A stretch of 64,000 nucleotides of DNA from MWBF01 sp040772005 (GTDB taxonomy: Bacteria > Chloroflexota > Anaerolineae > CG2-30-64-16). Below are positions 1 through 7,558 of this stretch, in pieces. The stretch is from contig JAXGYZ010000011.1 in the NCBI GenBank assembly GCA_040772005.1, positions 62,001-126,000 on the forward strand. Direction: 5' to 3'. Below the pieces are notes generated by a model that was not told where the DNA came from, made no database searches, and was given only the letters and a program-made list of their open reading frames with translations. Position 1 is the first letter of the stretch. Each line of letters starts with the position of its first letter. The position numbers and the translations under genes were made by a program.

Positions 1-184
1 CGCTGACCCAGCCCGAGGCGTCGGTGCCGTCGAACAGCACGGTTGCATCCGATGGCGGTCCGCCCGCGTCACCCGGCGTCACCACCGGCGGTTGCGGACG
101 ATAGGGGTCGTGCACGTGCCACTCCGAACCGGGGACGAGAGGGGTGTCAGTGTAGCCATCCACGGCTACCCGCTTGAGCTCCAT
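1..184 (-). CDS. DUF1080 (3-keto-disaccharide hydrolase-like) protein, N-terminal part
   Basis: Only the first 61 codons are in the window; the gene runs off the left edge. ATG at 184 is preceded by a strong Shine-Dalgarno sequence (CTCAGGAGG, RC of 191-199). After a Pro-rich start the translation shows LFDGTDASGW near residues 48-57, the opening signature of the DUF1080 / 3-keto-disaccharide hydrolase fold, a glucanase-like jelly roll. No signal peptide is visible in the part seen. It is divergent from the desaturase downstream. Function beyond a carbohydrate-related fold cannot be stated from this fragment. Confidence 0.75.
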   Translation of the reverse strand, partial: MELKRVAVDGYTDTPLVPGSEWHVHDPYRPQPPVVTPGDAGGPPSDATVLFDGTDASGWVS

Positions 185-296
185 GATTCTGCCTCCTGAG
201 GGAAATGGTGGAAAAACCTTTTTGCCCGGTCAGTATACTCCGGTTATCCGTGAATGCCTAGTTTCGACTGCCAGGAATACTGAGCGCTGCACAGCC

Positions 297-421
297 GGAG
301 TTCCTGGTGTAGCGCGATTTGAAGGTTGGAATCGAGGCTTCAGCCGGTTAGGTTGCCTGTGTGCGTCTACGCCCAATCCGGCTGGAGCCTCGACCCCAGG
401 CACATTAGGAGTTCCTGGTGT
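297..421. repeat. Interspersed inverted repeat (family A copy 1) flanked by 14-bp direct repeats
   Basis: Arms 332-347 and 378-393 are complementary over 16 bp with one G-U wobble and enclose a 30-nt centre. About 22 of 30 centre bases match the centre of the copy at 28742-28817, so this is a repeat family and not a chance hairpin. GGAGTTCCTGGTGT occurs exactly at 297-310 and 408-421 on either side. This accounts for most of the 346-bp gap between the DUF1080 gene and the desaturase start. Confidence 0.7.
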
Positions 422-433
422 GGCCGCATTGCC

Positions 434-462
434 TTGACATGGGCGCACGTTTGGACTATGCT
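434..462 (+). promoter_or_regulatory. Sigma-70-type promoter for the desaturase
   Basis: Perfect -35 TTGACA (434-439), 17-bp spacer, -10 TATGCT (457-462). Predicted transcription starts near 469, downstream of the longer in-frame start at 462. This supports ATG 531 as the real start of the desaturase. Confidence 0.65.
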
Positions 463-530
463 TGTCCCGTAATTTTTTGCTGATTGTATGCTTGCCTGTC
501 AGACCAGACCTGGGTGCGGAGGGCAGATAT

Positions 531-1559
531 ATGGATGCTGAAGCGAAGAAGTCGAAGATTGCCTGGTATCGCTCGCCGGTGGACCGGCAGACGCTCGCCC
601 GGCTGAACCAGCGGAGCAACCTCAAGGGCTTCGCACAGACGTTGGGCCACCTCGGGCTGCTCTTGCTCACGGGCGCGGCCGCGTGGTATGCCGCAGAGCA
701 CCTGCCCCTGCCGGTGACGCTGTTGCTCTTGTTTGTCCACGGCACGTTCTACGCCTTCCTGCTCAACGGGTTCCACGAGCTGTGTCACGCGTCGGTGTTC
801 AAGACCAAATCGCTGAACACGGCCTTCCTCTACATCATCAGCTTCCTCGGCCAGTTCAACCCGGTGCTGTTTTGGGCGAGTCACCAGGAGCACCACAAGT
901 ACACGCTGCACCCGCCGGATGACCTCGAAGTCGTCCTGCCGGTCGAGCTGACTCTGACGAGTTTTCTCAAGAGCGCAATCGTCAACCCGTGGGGCTTCGT
1001 GGGCCGCTGGAAGGGCGTCATCCGCTTGAGTCTGGGCAAACTCGAAGGCGAATGGGAGCACGCCCTGTTCCCCGAAACCGCGGTTGAAGCTCGCAGCCGG
1101 CTGTTCAACTGGGCGCGCATCCTGCTGGTCGGCCATCTGCTGCTGACTGTCGTCTCGCTGCTGTTGGGCTGGTACATGCTGCCGGTGCTGATCACGTTAG
1201 CGCCATTCTACGGCGGTTGGCTGCTCTATCTTTGCAACAATACGCAGCACGTGGGGCTGCAGGACAATGTGCCCGACTACCGGCTGTGCTGCCGGACCAT
1301 CATCCTGAACCCGTTCCTGCGCTTCGTCTACTGGCACATGAACTTCCACACCGAGCATCATATGTACGCGGCCGTGCCGTGCTACAACCTAGGCAAGCTG
1401 CACCAGGCCATCAAGCCGGACCTGCCGCACTGCCCGGTCGGGCTGGTCGAGACATGGCAGGGTATCATCGCCATCCTGCGCAAGCAAAAGGTCGACCCGG
1501 CCTACGAGTACGTGCCGGACCTGCCGGTGCGGCCAGAGCAGCTGGTAGGGGCGAGGTAA
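531..1559 (+). CDS. Membrane fatty acid desaturase family protein
   Basis: 342 aa. Predicted membrane di-iron enzyme inserting double bonds or hydroxyl groups into acyl or carotenoid-type substrates. The three histidine boxes are HELCHA (about residue 83), HQEHH (about 120) and HTEHH (about 277), in the order and spacing of the FA_desaturase superfamily, with hydrophobic segments between them. Start chosen at ATG 531 because GGAGGGCAG lies just upstream and the predicted promoter at 434-462 would exclude the longer form. The last codons (GTA GGG GCG AGG TAA, coding V-G-A-R-stop) fall inside a dispersed palindromic repeat at 1545-1567, so the native C-terminus may have been replaced. Substrate cannot be assigned. 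Confidence 0.85.
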   Translation: MDAEAKKSKIAWYRSPVDRQTLARLNQRSNLKGFAQTLGHLGLLLLTGAAAWYAAEHLPLPVTLLLLFVHGTFYAFLLNGFHELCHASVFKTKSLNTAFLYIISFLGQFNPVLFWASHQEHHKYTLHPPDDLEVVLPVELTLTSFLKSAIVNPWGFVGRWKGVIRLSLGKLEGEWEHALFPETAVEARSRLFNWARILLVGHLLLTVVSLLLGWYMLPVLITLAPFYGGWLLYLCNNTQHVGLQDNVPDYRLCCRTIILNPFLRFVYWHMNFHTEHHMYAAVPCYNLGKLHQAIKPDLPHCPVGLVETWQGIIAILRKQKVDPAYEYVPDLPVRPEQLVGAR

Positions 1560-1567
1560 CCTCGCCC
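1545..1567. repeat. Palindromic repeat (family B) forming the desaturase 3' end
   Basis: GGGCGAGGT-a-ACCTCGCCC is a perfect 9-bp inverted repeat. The segment 1545-1567 matches 50077-50099 at 22 of 23 bases, so it is a copy of a dispersed element. It contains the stop codon of the desaturase. Confidence 0.7.
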
Positions 1568-1588
1568 GCACCCCCAGGAGGTGCGACC

Positions 1589-2056
1589 GTGACGATCACT
1601 TCCGCCGCAGCGTTCGTCCCCGCGGGCCAGGACATCTACGGCCAGCGCTGGGGCCTGGGCGTCAGCACGATGGCGTTCAAGGTTGCCGGACAGGGCGAGC
1701 AGGGCCTGTTCGTGCTGGAGAATACCTTCCATGCGCAGGGCGGCCCCGCCCGCCATCTGCACTACGCGCAGGATGAATGGTTCTATGTGCTCGAGGGTGA
1801 GTTCATCGTCGAGGTCGGCGGGGAGCAGTTCCGCCTGCGTCCGGGCGACTCGGTGTTTGCTCCGCGCCGCGTGCCCCACGCGCCGGCCCATGTGGGCGAC
1901 GCGGTGGGGCGGCTGCTGGTAACCTTTTCGCCCGCGGGCCAGATGGAGGCCTTCTTCCGGCTGGTGACGCCGGAGAACAAGATGCCCGTGCCAGAGCCCG
2001 CGCTGTGGCGCGCCTACGGCATGGAGGTGGTGGGGCCGCCGATCGAGATTCCCTGA
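1589..2056 (+). CDS. Single-domain cupin protein
   Basis: 155 aa. GTG start at 1589 with AGGAGGTG immediately upstream (1576-1583). Cupin motif 1 is visible as HLHYAQDEWFYVLEGEF (about residues 53-69) and motif 2 as PGDSVFAPRRVPHA (about 86-99), giving the usual metal-ligand His and Glu residues. The fold is a small beta barrel; members bind metals and act as isomerases, dioxygenases or sugar-binding proteins, so the reaction is not predictable. It follows the desaturase by 29 bp and is probably co-transcribed. Confidence 0.85.
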   Translation: MTITSAAAFVPAGQDIYGQRWGLGVSTMAFKVAGQGEQGLFVLENTFHAQGGPARHLHYAQDEWFYVLEGEFIVEVGGEQFRLRPGDSVFAPRRVPHAPAHVGDAVGRLLVTFSPAGQMEAFFRLVTPENKMPVPEPALWRAYGMEVVGPPIEIP

Positions 2057-2064
2057 TCGCGGTC

Positions 2065-2325
2065 TCAGGCTGGCTGGCGCGCGAAGCGTGCAATCTTGAC
2101 GAACATCTCCTCCAGCAGGAAGCGCACGTCGAACGTTTCGTATATCCAGCGACTTGAAGATGACGTTCGCTGCATGGATATCATTGGACAGGTTGAACTC
2201 GCGGCCGCCAATGGGCCACGGGCCGCCGCCGATTCAGACCACGCGCGCGTTGCGCGTCTCAATGCGCGGCTCCCGCAGCAGCGCGGAGGCTATGCCGGTC
2301 AGCGGCCCGACGAACGCGACGCGTT
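2065..2325 (-). pseudogene. Decayed C-terminal fragment of a nucleoside hydrolase (IunH-like)
   Basis: Read on the minus strand, one frame gives AFVGPLTGIASALLREP (about 2310-2260), then a TGA where family members have Trp, then IGGGPWPIGG followed by REFNLSNDIHAANVIFKS. A frame change near 2150-2160 then gives YETFDVRFLLEEMFVKIARF up to the stop at 2065. Both pieces, in this order, resemble the C-terminal half of inosine-uridine nucleoside hydrolases. The N-terminal half is absent, and upstream the sequence stops at the long hairpin 2326-2376. One nonsense change, at least one frameshift and 5' loss make this a non-functional relic. Confidence 0.7.
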
Positions 2326-2376
2326 ACAAATCCGGTTTCCGTGCGAAGCATAGCTTCGCACGGAAACCGGATTTGT
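2326..2376. repeat. Perfect 24-bp stem, 3-nt loop palindrome
   Basis: Arms 2326-2349 and 2353-2376 are perfectly complementary around the trinucleotide ATA. It lies exactly at the broken 5' edge of the nucleoside hydrolase relic, which suggests, but does not prove, that its arrival truncated that gene. There is no T-tract, so it reads as a palindromic repeat element rather than a terminator. Confidence 0.75.
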
Positions 2377-2471
2377 GGGTCTGCTGACGGCCACGAGACC
2401 TGATGGCACGAGGCAGCGCTGAACACCGATATCTCCAGGGCGGTTTCAGAGTGCATCAGGTGAACCCACCC

Positions 2472-2572
2472 GGCAACTGAAGTTGCGGCTACCGTTGCGA
2501 AGTCTGCCTTCGCAGACTGGAAACTAACCGACGCAGGTCGGTTTTGCAGTGGTAGCCGCAGTTTCAACTGCC
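2472..2572. repeat. Compound inverted repeat with two internal hairpins
   Basis: Outer arms 2472-2493 and 2551-2572 are complementary at 18 of 22 positions. Between them are a 7-bp hairpin (TGCGAAG/CTTCGCA, about 2496-2513) and a 6-bp hairpin (ACCGAC/GTCGGT, about 2527-2542). Together with the palindrome at 2326 and the pseudogene, it fills the 629-bp gap between the cupin gene and hypA; no intact gene is seen there. Confidence 0.55.
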
Positions 2573-2626
2573 AGGCAGAAGGCACGAGTGCAACATGATT
2601 TCGCCCTGCGATATCTCCCAGCCAAG

Positions 2627-2655
2627 TTGGGAAACGGCCGGTTGCATGTTATACT
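2627..2655 (+). promoter_or_regulatory. Predicted promoter of the hyp operon
   Basis: TTGGGA (2627-2632), 17-bp spacer, TATACT (2650-2655). Transcription would start near 2662, after the upstream in-frame GTG at 2659 and about 24 nt before the TTG start of hypA at 2686. Confidence 0.6.
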
Positions 2656-2685
2656 TGTGTGTCAGATTATCTTTTGGAGCCGTTT

Positions 2686-3048
2686 TTGCACGAGTTATCC
2701 ATTACCCAGGGCATCCTCGACATTGCGCTGGCCGCGGCGCGGGATGCGCACCTCGCCCGCGTGACAGCCGTCCATCTCGTCGTCGGTGACCTGAGCAGTA
2801 TCGTGGACGACTCGGTGCAGTTCTACTTCGACCTGTTGAGCAAGGGCACCGCTGCTGAAGGGGCCAGCCTGACCTTCGAGCGGCGGCCCGCGATCCTGAC
2901 CTGCGCGGCGTGCAGCCATACCTTTACGGTCCGCCCACCGCTGCCGCCGGCCTGCCCGGCCTGTGGAGCTGCGCGGCTGCGCGTGACCGGCGGCCGCGAG
3001 TTGCGCGTCGAGAGCATCGAGGCGGACGGGCAAGGACAGACAGAGTGA
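2686..3048 (+). CDS. hypA: Hydrogenase/urease nickel incorporation protein HypA
   Basis: 120 aa. Delivers nickel to the hydrogenase large subunit together with HypB. TTG at 2686 is chosen as the start because it gives the invariant MHELSITQ N-terminus, whose His2 belongs to the nickel site, and GGAG lies 6 nt upstream (2676-2679). The longer GTG start at 2659 would precede the predicted transcription start and bury His2. Four cysteines in two CxxC pairs (CAAC and CPAC, about residues 72-92) form the structural zinc site. First gene of the operon; overlaps hypB by 4 nt (GTGA). Confidence 0.93.
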   Translation: MHELSITQGILDIALAAARDAHLARVTAVHLVVGDLSSIVDDSVQFYFDLLSKGTAAEGASLTFERRPAILTCAACSHTFTVRPPLPPACPACGAARLRVTGGRELRVESIEADGQGQTE

Positions 3049-3701
3049 AAATCGACATCGCCAAGCGCATTTTGAGCGCGAACGATGAGGTCGCGGTCGA
3101 GAACCGCGCCTTTTTTGATAGCCACGGCATTCTCGCCATCAATATCATGGCCTCCCCGGGCGCAGGCAAGACCAGCCTTATCCTGGCGACTGCGCCGCGC
3201 TTGCCGGCTGACCTGCGCCCCGCGGTCATCGAGGGCGACCTCGCGTCGAGCATCGACACGGATACCCTGCTTGCGAGCGGCATCCCCGCAGTCCAGATCA
3301 ACACCGGCGGCAACTGTCACCTGGACGCGCCGATGGTGCGTGCCGCGCTGCCGCGGCTGCCTCTGGATATGACCTCTCTGCTGTTCATCGAGAACGTCGG
3401 CAATCTCGTCTGCCCCGCAGAGTTCGACCTGGGCGCGCAGGCCGCAGTCGTCGTCGCCAGCGTGCCGGAAGGGCATGACAAGCCGTACAAGTACCCTGGC
3501 ATGTTCGCGGCCGCGGACGCGGTGCTGCTCAACAAGGCGGACCTTATCGCGTACTTCGACTTCGACGTGGCGTATTTCCGCCGCGGACTGGACATGGTCA
3601 ACCCCGATGCGCCGCTGTTTGTCGTTTCCTGCCGCAACGGCGACGGCCTGGACGCGTGGGTGGCGTGGCTCGCGCGTACGAAGTTGCAGGTTGAAAGTTG
3701 A
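3045..3701 (+). CDS. hypB: Hydrogenase nickel incorporation GTPase HypB
   Basis: 218 aa, GTG start overlapping the hypA stop. SIMIBI-class GTPase that powers nickel insertion. Walker A SPGAGKTS near residue 39, the metal-binding NTGGNCHL segment about residue 85, and the guanine-specificity NKAD about 163. It lacks the His-rich N-terminal nickel store and the N-terminal CxxCGC metal site found in some HypB proteins. The final residues KLQVES come from heptamer repeat DNA (3683-3710), so the native end was probably a few residues different. Confidence 0.93.
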   Translation: MKIDIAKRILSANDEVAVENRAFFDSHGILAINIMASPGAGKTSLILATAPRLPADLRPAVIEGDLASSIDTDTLLASGIPAVQINTGGNCHLDAPMVRAALPRLPLDMTSLLFIENVGNLVCPAEFDLGAQAAVVVASVPEGHDKPYKYPGMFAAADAVLLNKADLIAYFDFDVAYFRRGLDMVNPDAPLFVVSCRNGDGLDAWVAWLARTKLQVES

Positions 3702-3775
3702 AAGTTCAGAGGACACAGGCTCATTGGACGGAGTGAACGAGCAACCTGTAACCCTGCAATCTGAAACCAGCAACC
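3683..3775. repeat. Heptamer repeat arrays between hypB and hypF
   Basis: Units of 7 bp in tandem: GTTGCAG, GTTGAAA, GTTGAAA, GTTCAGA at 3683-3710; then a second array in the opposite sense at about 3741-3775 with units of the type AACCTGT, AATCTGA, AACCAGC. The first array supplies the last codons and stop of hypB; the second ends just before the hypF start. Confidence 0.65.
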
Positions 3776-3777
3776 GT

Positions 3778-6156
3778 ATGCGTTTGCGCGTCGAAATCCA
3801 CGGTGCAGTGCAGGGGGTCGGCTTCCGGCCCTTCGTCTACCGGCTTGCAACGGAGCTGGGGCTGGCCGGTTGGGTCATTAACGACACACGGGGCGTGTTC
3901 ATCGAGGTCGAGGGCGCGGCCCCGGTGCTCGAAACGTTTCTGGCGCGGCTGCCGCATGAGGTGCCCCCACGCGCAATCGTGCAGGCCCTGGACCACGCGT
4001 GGCTGGCGCCTGCGGGCTATTCCCGGTTCGAGATTCGTCACAGTGACCAGGGTGGGGCCAAGACCGCGCTCGTGCTGCCCGATGTGGCTGCCTGCCCGGA
4101 GTGCCTCGCAGAGGTGGCCGACCCGGCCAACCGCCGCCATCGTTACCCGTTTACGAACTGCACCAACTGTGGCCCCCGCTTCAGCATCATCGAGGCGCTG
4201 CCCTACGACCGGCCCAACACGACGATGCGCCGCTTCACGTTGTGCCCTGCGTGTCGGGCGGAGTACGATGACCCTGTCAACCGCCGGTTTCACGCGCAGC
4301 CCAATGCGTGCCCCATCTGTGGGCCGCAACTGGCGTGGATCGAGCGTGCGAAGGGCAGTGATCCTTCGACTGGCGTCGTCTTGTCGGGTGCGTTGAGCCG
4401 TCCACCCGCCCAGGACGGTGCGTATCGCACGACCGCACGCGGGGATGCCGCGCGGCGCAGCGCGGCAGAGGCGTTGGCCGCGGGGCAGATTGTCGCGGTC
4501 AAGGGGCTGGGCGGCTTTCATCTGATGGCCGACGCGCAGGATGCTCGTGCAACGGGCCGGCTGCGTGAGCTGAAGCGCCGGGGCGACAAGCCGTTCGCAG
4601 TCATGGCTCCGACCCTCGCCTGGGTGCGAGAGCATTGCGAGACGCCGCCTGCTGCTGAGACGCTGCTGACGTCCGCTGAAGCGCCCATCGTCCTGCTGCG
4701 CAAGACCGGCGCCGCGGGGGTGGCCGAGGCCGTCGCGCCGGGCAACCCATCGCTGGGCGTGATGCTGCCGTACACGCCGCTGCACCGTCTGCTGCTGGAC
4801 GAGGTGGGTTTCCCGGTCGTGGCGACGAGCGGCAACCTGACAGACGAGCCCATCTGCACCGATGAGGCGGAGGCGCTGGACCGGCTGGGCGGCATCGCAG
4901 ATGGCTTCCTGGTCCACGACCGGCCCATCACCCGGCACGTGGATGACAGCGTGGCGTGGATCGTGGACGGCACGCCGCGGCTGCTGCGCCGCGCGCGGGG
5001 CTATGCGCCGCTGCCCGTGCTGCTGCCCGCGCCTGCGCCGGCCATCCTGGCTGTCGGCGCGCACCTGAAGAACACGGTCGCGCTGAGCGTGGGCCGGCAG
5101 GTGTTTATCAGCCAGCACATCGGCGATCTCGAGACGCCGGAGGCACTGGCCGCGTTCGAGCGGGTCATCGCGGACTTCCTGCGGCTGTACGAGGTCGCGC
5201 CGGTCGCGATCGCACATGACATGCACCCGGATTACCAGTCGACGCGCTGGGCGCGCGAGGCTGCGGCGGCATCGGATACGAGCTGGCGTGATGTGCCGCG
5301 CATTGCCGTCCAGCACCACCACGCGCACCTGGCCGCCTGTCTGGCCGAGAACCATGTCGCGGACCGTGCGTTGGGTGTGACATGGGACGGCACCGGGTAT
5401 GGTCCCGACGGCACGATCTGGGGCGGGGAGTTCCTGCTTGGTGACGCGGCGGGCTACACGCGCGTCGCGCGCCTCCGCCCGTTCCGGCTGCCGGGGGGTG
5501 ATGCCGCGGTGTATGAGCCGCGACGGGTCGCGCTCGCGCTGCTGTACGAGTTGTACGGCGACGCGGCCTTCGAGATGGACCTGGTGCCAGTCCGTGCATT
5601 CAGTGCGGGCGAGCGCCGCGTGTTCCGGCAGATGCTCGCGCGCGGGGTCAACGCACCGCTGACCACCAGCATGGGGCGCTTATTCGACGGTGTTGCTGCA
5701 CTCGTGGGCTTGCGCCAACAGGTGTCGTTCGAAGGGCAGGCCGCGATGGCGCTGGAGTTCGCCGCGGACTCGGATGAAGCGGCCGCGTATCCGTTGGCCC
5801 TCGTCACCGGGACAGGTGACGCTCGGCTGCTGGATTGGGGGCCGGCTGTGGAGGCGTTGCTGACGGACGTGGCGGCAGGCGAGCCGGTGGGCCGCATGTC
5901 TGCACGGTTCCACAACGGGCTGGTCGCCGCAATCGCGGACGTGGTGCGTGCGACCGGGGAGCGGCGCGTCGCGCTGACGGGGGGCTGTTTCCAGAACCGG
6001 CTGCTGACCGAACGCGCGTGCGCCGCGCTGGCGGATGCGGGCTGCGAGGTGCTGCTGCACCGGCAGACGCCGCCGAACGATGGCTGCATCAGCCTCGGGC
6101 AGCTCGCGGTCGCTGCCGCCAGATTGGATTTAGCTGCAGAAAGCGCAGAGGCGTAG
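3778..6156 (+). CDS. hypF: Carbamoyltransferase HypF
   Basis: 792 aa. Makes the thiocarbamate on HypE that becomes the cyanide ligand of the NiFe site. Domains in order: acylphosphatase-like (1-90, GAVQGVGFRPFVYR), two paired zinc fingers (C106/C109/C128/C131 and C156/C159/C178/C181), YrdC-like nucleotide-binding domain, then the Kae1-like carbamoyltransferase domain with HHHAHLAAC. ATG 3778 gives the family N-terminus; no clear Shine-Dalgarno precedes it, so translation may be coupled to hypB. A 30-40 residue Ala/Arg-rich insertion follows the second finger pair (about 190-225). The C-terminal AESAEA and stop fall in a small inverted repeat (about 6139-6165) of the cgcagaggc type. Confidence 0.93.
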   Translation: MRLRVEIHGAVQGVGFRPFVYRLATELGLAGWVINDTRGVFIEVEGAAPVLETFLARLPHEVPPRAIVQALDHAWLAPAGYSRFEIRHSDQGGAKTALVLPDVAACPECLAEVADPANRRHRYPFTNCTNCGPRFSIIEALPYDRPNTTMRRFTLCPACRAEYDDPVNRRFHAQPNACPICGPQLAWIERAKGSDPSTGVVLSGALSRPPAQDGAYRTTARGDAARRSAAEALAAGQIVAVKGLGGFHLMADAQDARATGRLRELKRRGDKPFAVMAPTLAWVREHCETPPAAETLLTSAEAPIVLLRKTGAAGVAEAVAPGNPSLGVMLPYTPLHRLLLDEVGFPVVATSGNLTDEPICTDEAEALDRLGGIADGFLVHDRPITRHVDDSVAWIVDGTPRLLRRARGYAPLPVLLPAPAPAILAVGAHLKNTVALSVGRQVFISQHIGDLETPEALAAFERVIADFLRLYEVAPVAIAHDMHPDYQSTRWAREAAAASDTSWRDVPRIAVQHHHAHLAACLAENHVADRALGVTWDGTGYGPDGTIWGGEFLLGDAAGYTRVARLRPFRLPGGDAAVYEPRRVALALLYELYGDAAFEMDLVPVRAFSAGERRVFRQMLARGVNAPLTTSMGRLFDGVAALVGLRQQVSFEGQAAMALEFAADSDEAAAYPLALVTGTGDARLLDWGPAVEALLTDVAAGEPVGRMSARFHNGLVAAIADVVRATGERRVALTGGCFQNRLLTERACAALADAGCEVLLHRQTPPNDGCISLGQLAVAAARLDLAAESAEA

Positions 6157-6206
6157 CAAGCCTCTGCGTTCGCTGGACCCTGCGGCTCAACTTATGGAGT
6201 GGGAAT

Positions 6207-6449
6207 ATGTGCCTGGGTGTGCCCGGGAAGATACTTGAGATAACCCCCGGTCTGCCGGGGATGCCGATGGGCCGTGTGAGCTTCGGCGGGGTCGCCAAGG
6301 AGGTCTGTCTTGCCTATGTGCCGGAGGCCGCAGTCGGTGATTACGTGATCGTGCATGCGGGATTTGCGTTGAACACCCTCGACGCGGAGGAGGCGCAGGA
6401 AGTCTTCGAACTGCTGCGGCAGATGGGCGAGCTGGACGAGGCTGTCTGA
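6207..6449 (+). CDS. hypC: Hydrogenase maturation chaperone HypC
   Basis: 80 aa. Small OB-fold chaperone that carries the Fe(CN)2CO unit with HypD and docks on the immature large subunit. It begins MCLGVPGKI; Cys2 is the essential iron ligand. ATG 6207 has a GGGA-type ribosome site just upstream. Its stop overlaps the hypD start (TGATG), indicating translational coupling. Confidence 0.95.
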   Translation: MCLGVPGKILEITPGLPGMPMGRVSFGGVAKEVCLAYVPEAAVGDYVIVHAGFALNTLDAEEAQEVFELLRQMGELDEAV

Positions 6450-7558
6450 TGCGCTACATGGATGAGTACCGCCGCGAGACGGATGCACGCAAGTTCGTGC
6501 AAGCGATTCGCCGCGCGACGACGCGCCCCTGGACGATCATGGAGATTTGCGGCGGGCAGACGCACACGCTGATCCGGTCCGGCATCGACCAGTTGCTGCC
6601 CGATGCGCTGACGCTTGTCCACGGGCCGGGCTGCCCGGTCTGCGTCACTCCACTGGAACTGATCGACCGCGCCATCGCCATCGCGCAGCGGCCCGAGGTC
6701 ATCTTCACATCCTTCGGGGACATGCTGCGCGTGCCCGGCTCCACGACCGACCTGCTCAGCGTCAAGGCACAGGGCGGCGACGTGCGCATGGTCTACTCGC
6801 CGCTCGACGCACTCATGCTCGCGCAGAAGCACCCCGACCGGCAGGTCGTCTTTTTCGCGGTCGGCTTCGAGACCACCGCGCCCGGCAACGCGATAGCCGT
6901 CTGGCAGGCGCGGCAACTGGGGCTGGCTAACTTTTCGATCCTTTGTTCGCATGTGCTCGTGCCGCCCGCGATGGAGGCAATTCTGAGCGCCGGGGCTGCC
7001 GAAGGTGAGCACGGAAACCGGGTGCAGGGCTTCCTCGCGGCGGGTCACGTCTGCACGGTCATGGGCTATCGCGAGTATGAGCCGATTGCCGCGCGCTACT
7101 GCGTGCCGATCGTTGTGACCGGTTTCGAGCCGCTGGACCTGCTGCAGGGCATCTACATGACGGTGCAGGCGCTGGAGGCGGGCCGCTACGACGTGCAGAA
7201 CCAGTATGCCCGCGCGGTCACCCGTGACGGCAACCGTGCCGCGCAGGAACTCATCGGCAAGGTCTTCGAGGTCACGGACCGCCAGTGGCGCGGCATCGGG
7301 CTGATTCCCGCCAGCGGCTACCGGCTCCGCGCGGAGCTGGCCGATTTCGACGCGGAGCGCCGGTTCGGGGTCGCGGATATCACCGCGCCGGAGTCTTCGG
7401 TTTGCATTGCGGGCGAGATTCTGAAGGGCCATCGCAAGCCGCACGACTGCCCGGCCTTCGGCACGCTCTGCACGCCCGAACATCCGCTCGGCGCGCCCAT
7501 GGTGTCCAGCGAAGGGGCCTGCGCCGCCTACTATACGTATAGGTCTGCCCAGCCGTGA
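6449..7558 (+). CDS. hypD: Hydrogenase maturation scaffold HypD
   Basis: 369 aa. Scaffold on which the Fe(CN)2CO centre is assembled. Visible family signatures are MEICGGQTHT (about residue 31), HGPGCPVCVTP (about 59), GFETTAP (about 138) and the C-terminal cysteines of the [4Fe-4S] cluster including CPAFG and CTPEHPLGA. Full family length. Overlaps hypC by 1 nt and hypE by 4 nt. Confidence 0.95.
   Translation: MRYMDEYRRETDARKFVQAIRRATTRPWTIMEICGGQTHTLIRSGIDQLLPDALTLVHGPGCPVCVTPLELIDRAIAIAQRPEVIFTSFGDMLRVPGSTTDLLSVKAQGGDVRMVYSPLDALMLAQKHPDRQVVFFAVGFETTAPGNAIAVWQARQLGLANFSILCSHVLVPPAMEAILSAGAAEGEHGNRVQGFLAAGHVCTVMGYREYEPIAARYCVPIVVTGFEPLDLLQGIYMTVQALEAGRYDVQNQYARAVTRDGNRAAQELIGKVFEVTDRQWRGIGLIPASGYRLRAELADFDAERRFGVADITAPESSVCIAGEILKGHRKPHDCPAFGTLCTPEHPLGAPMVSSEGACAAYYTYRSAQP

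Noticed and set aside
2240..2250. In-frame TGA in the nucleoside hydrolase relic as selenocysteine
   Set aside because: The family has Trp at this place, no SECIS-like element was seen, and a second frameshift and 5' loss show decay.
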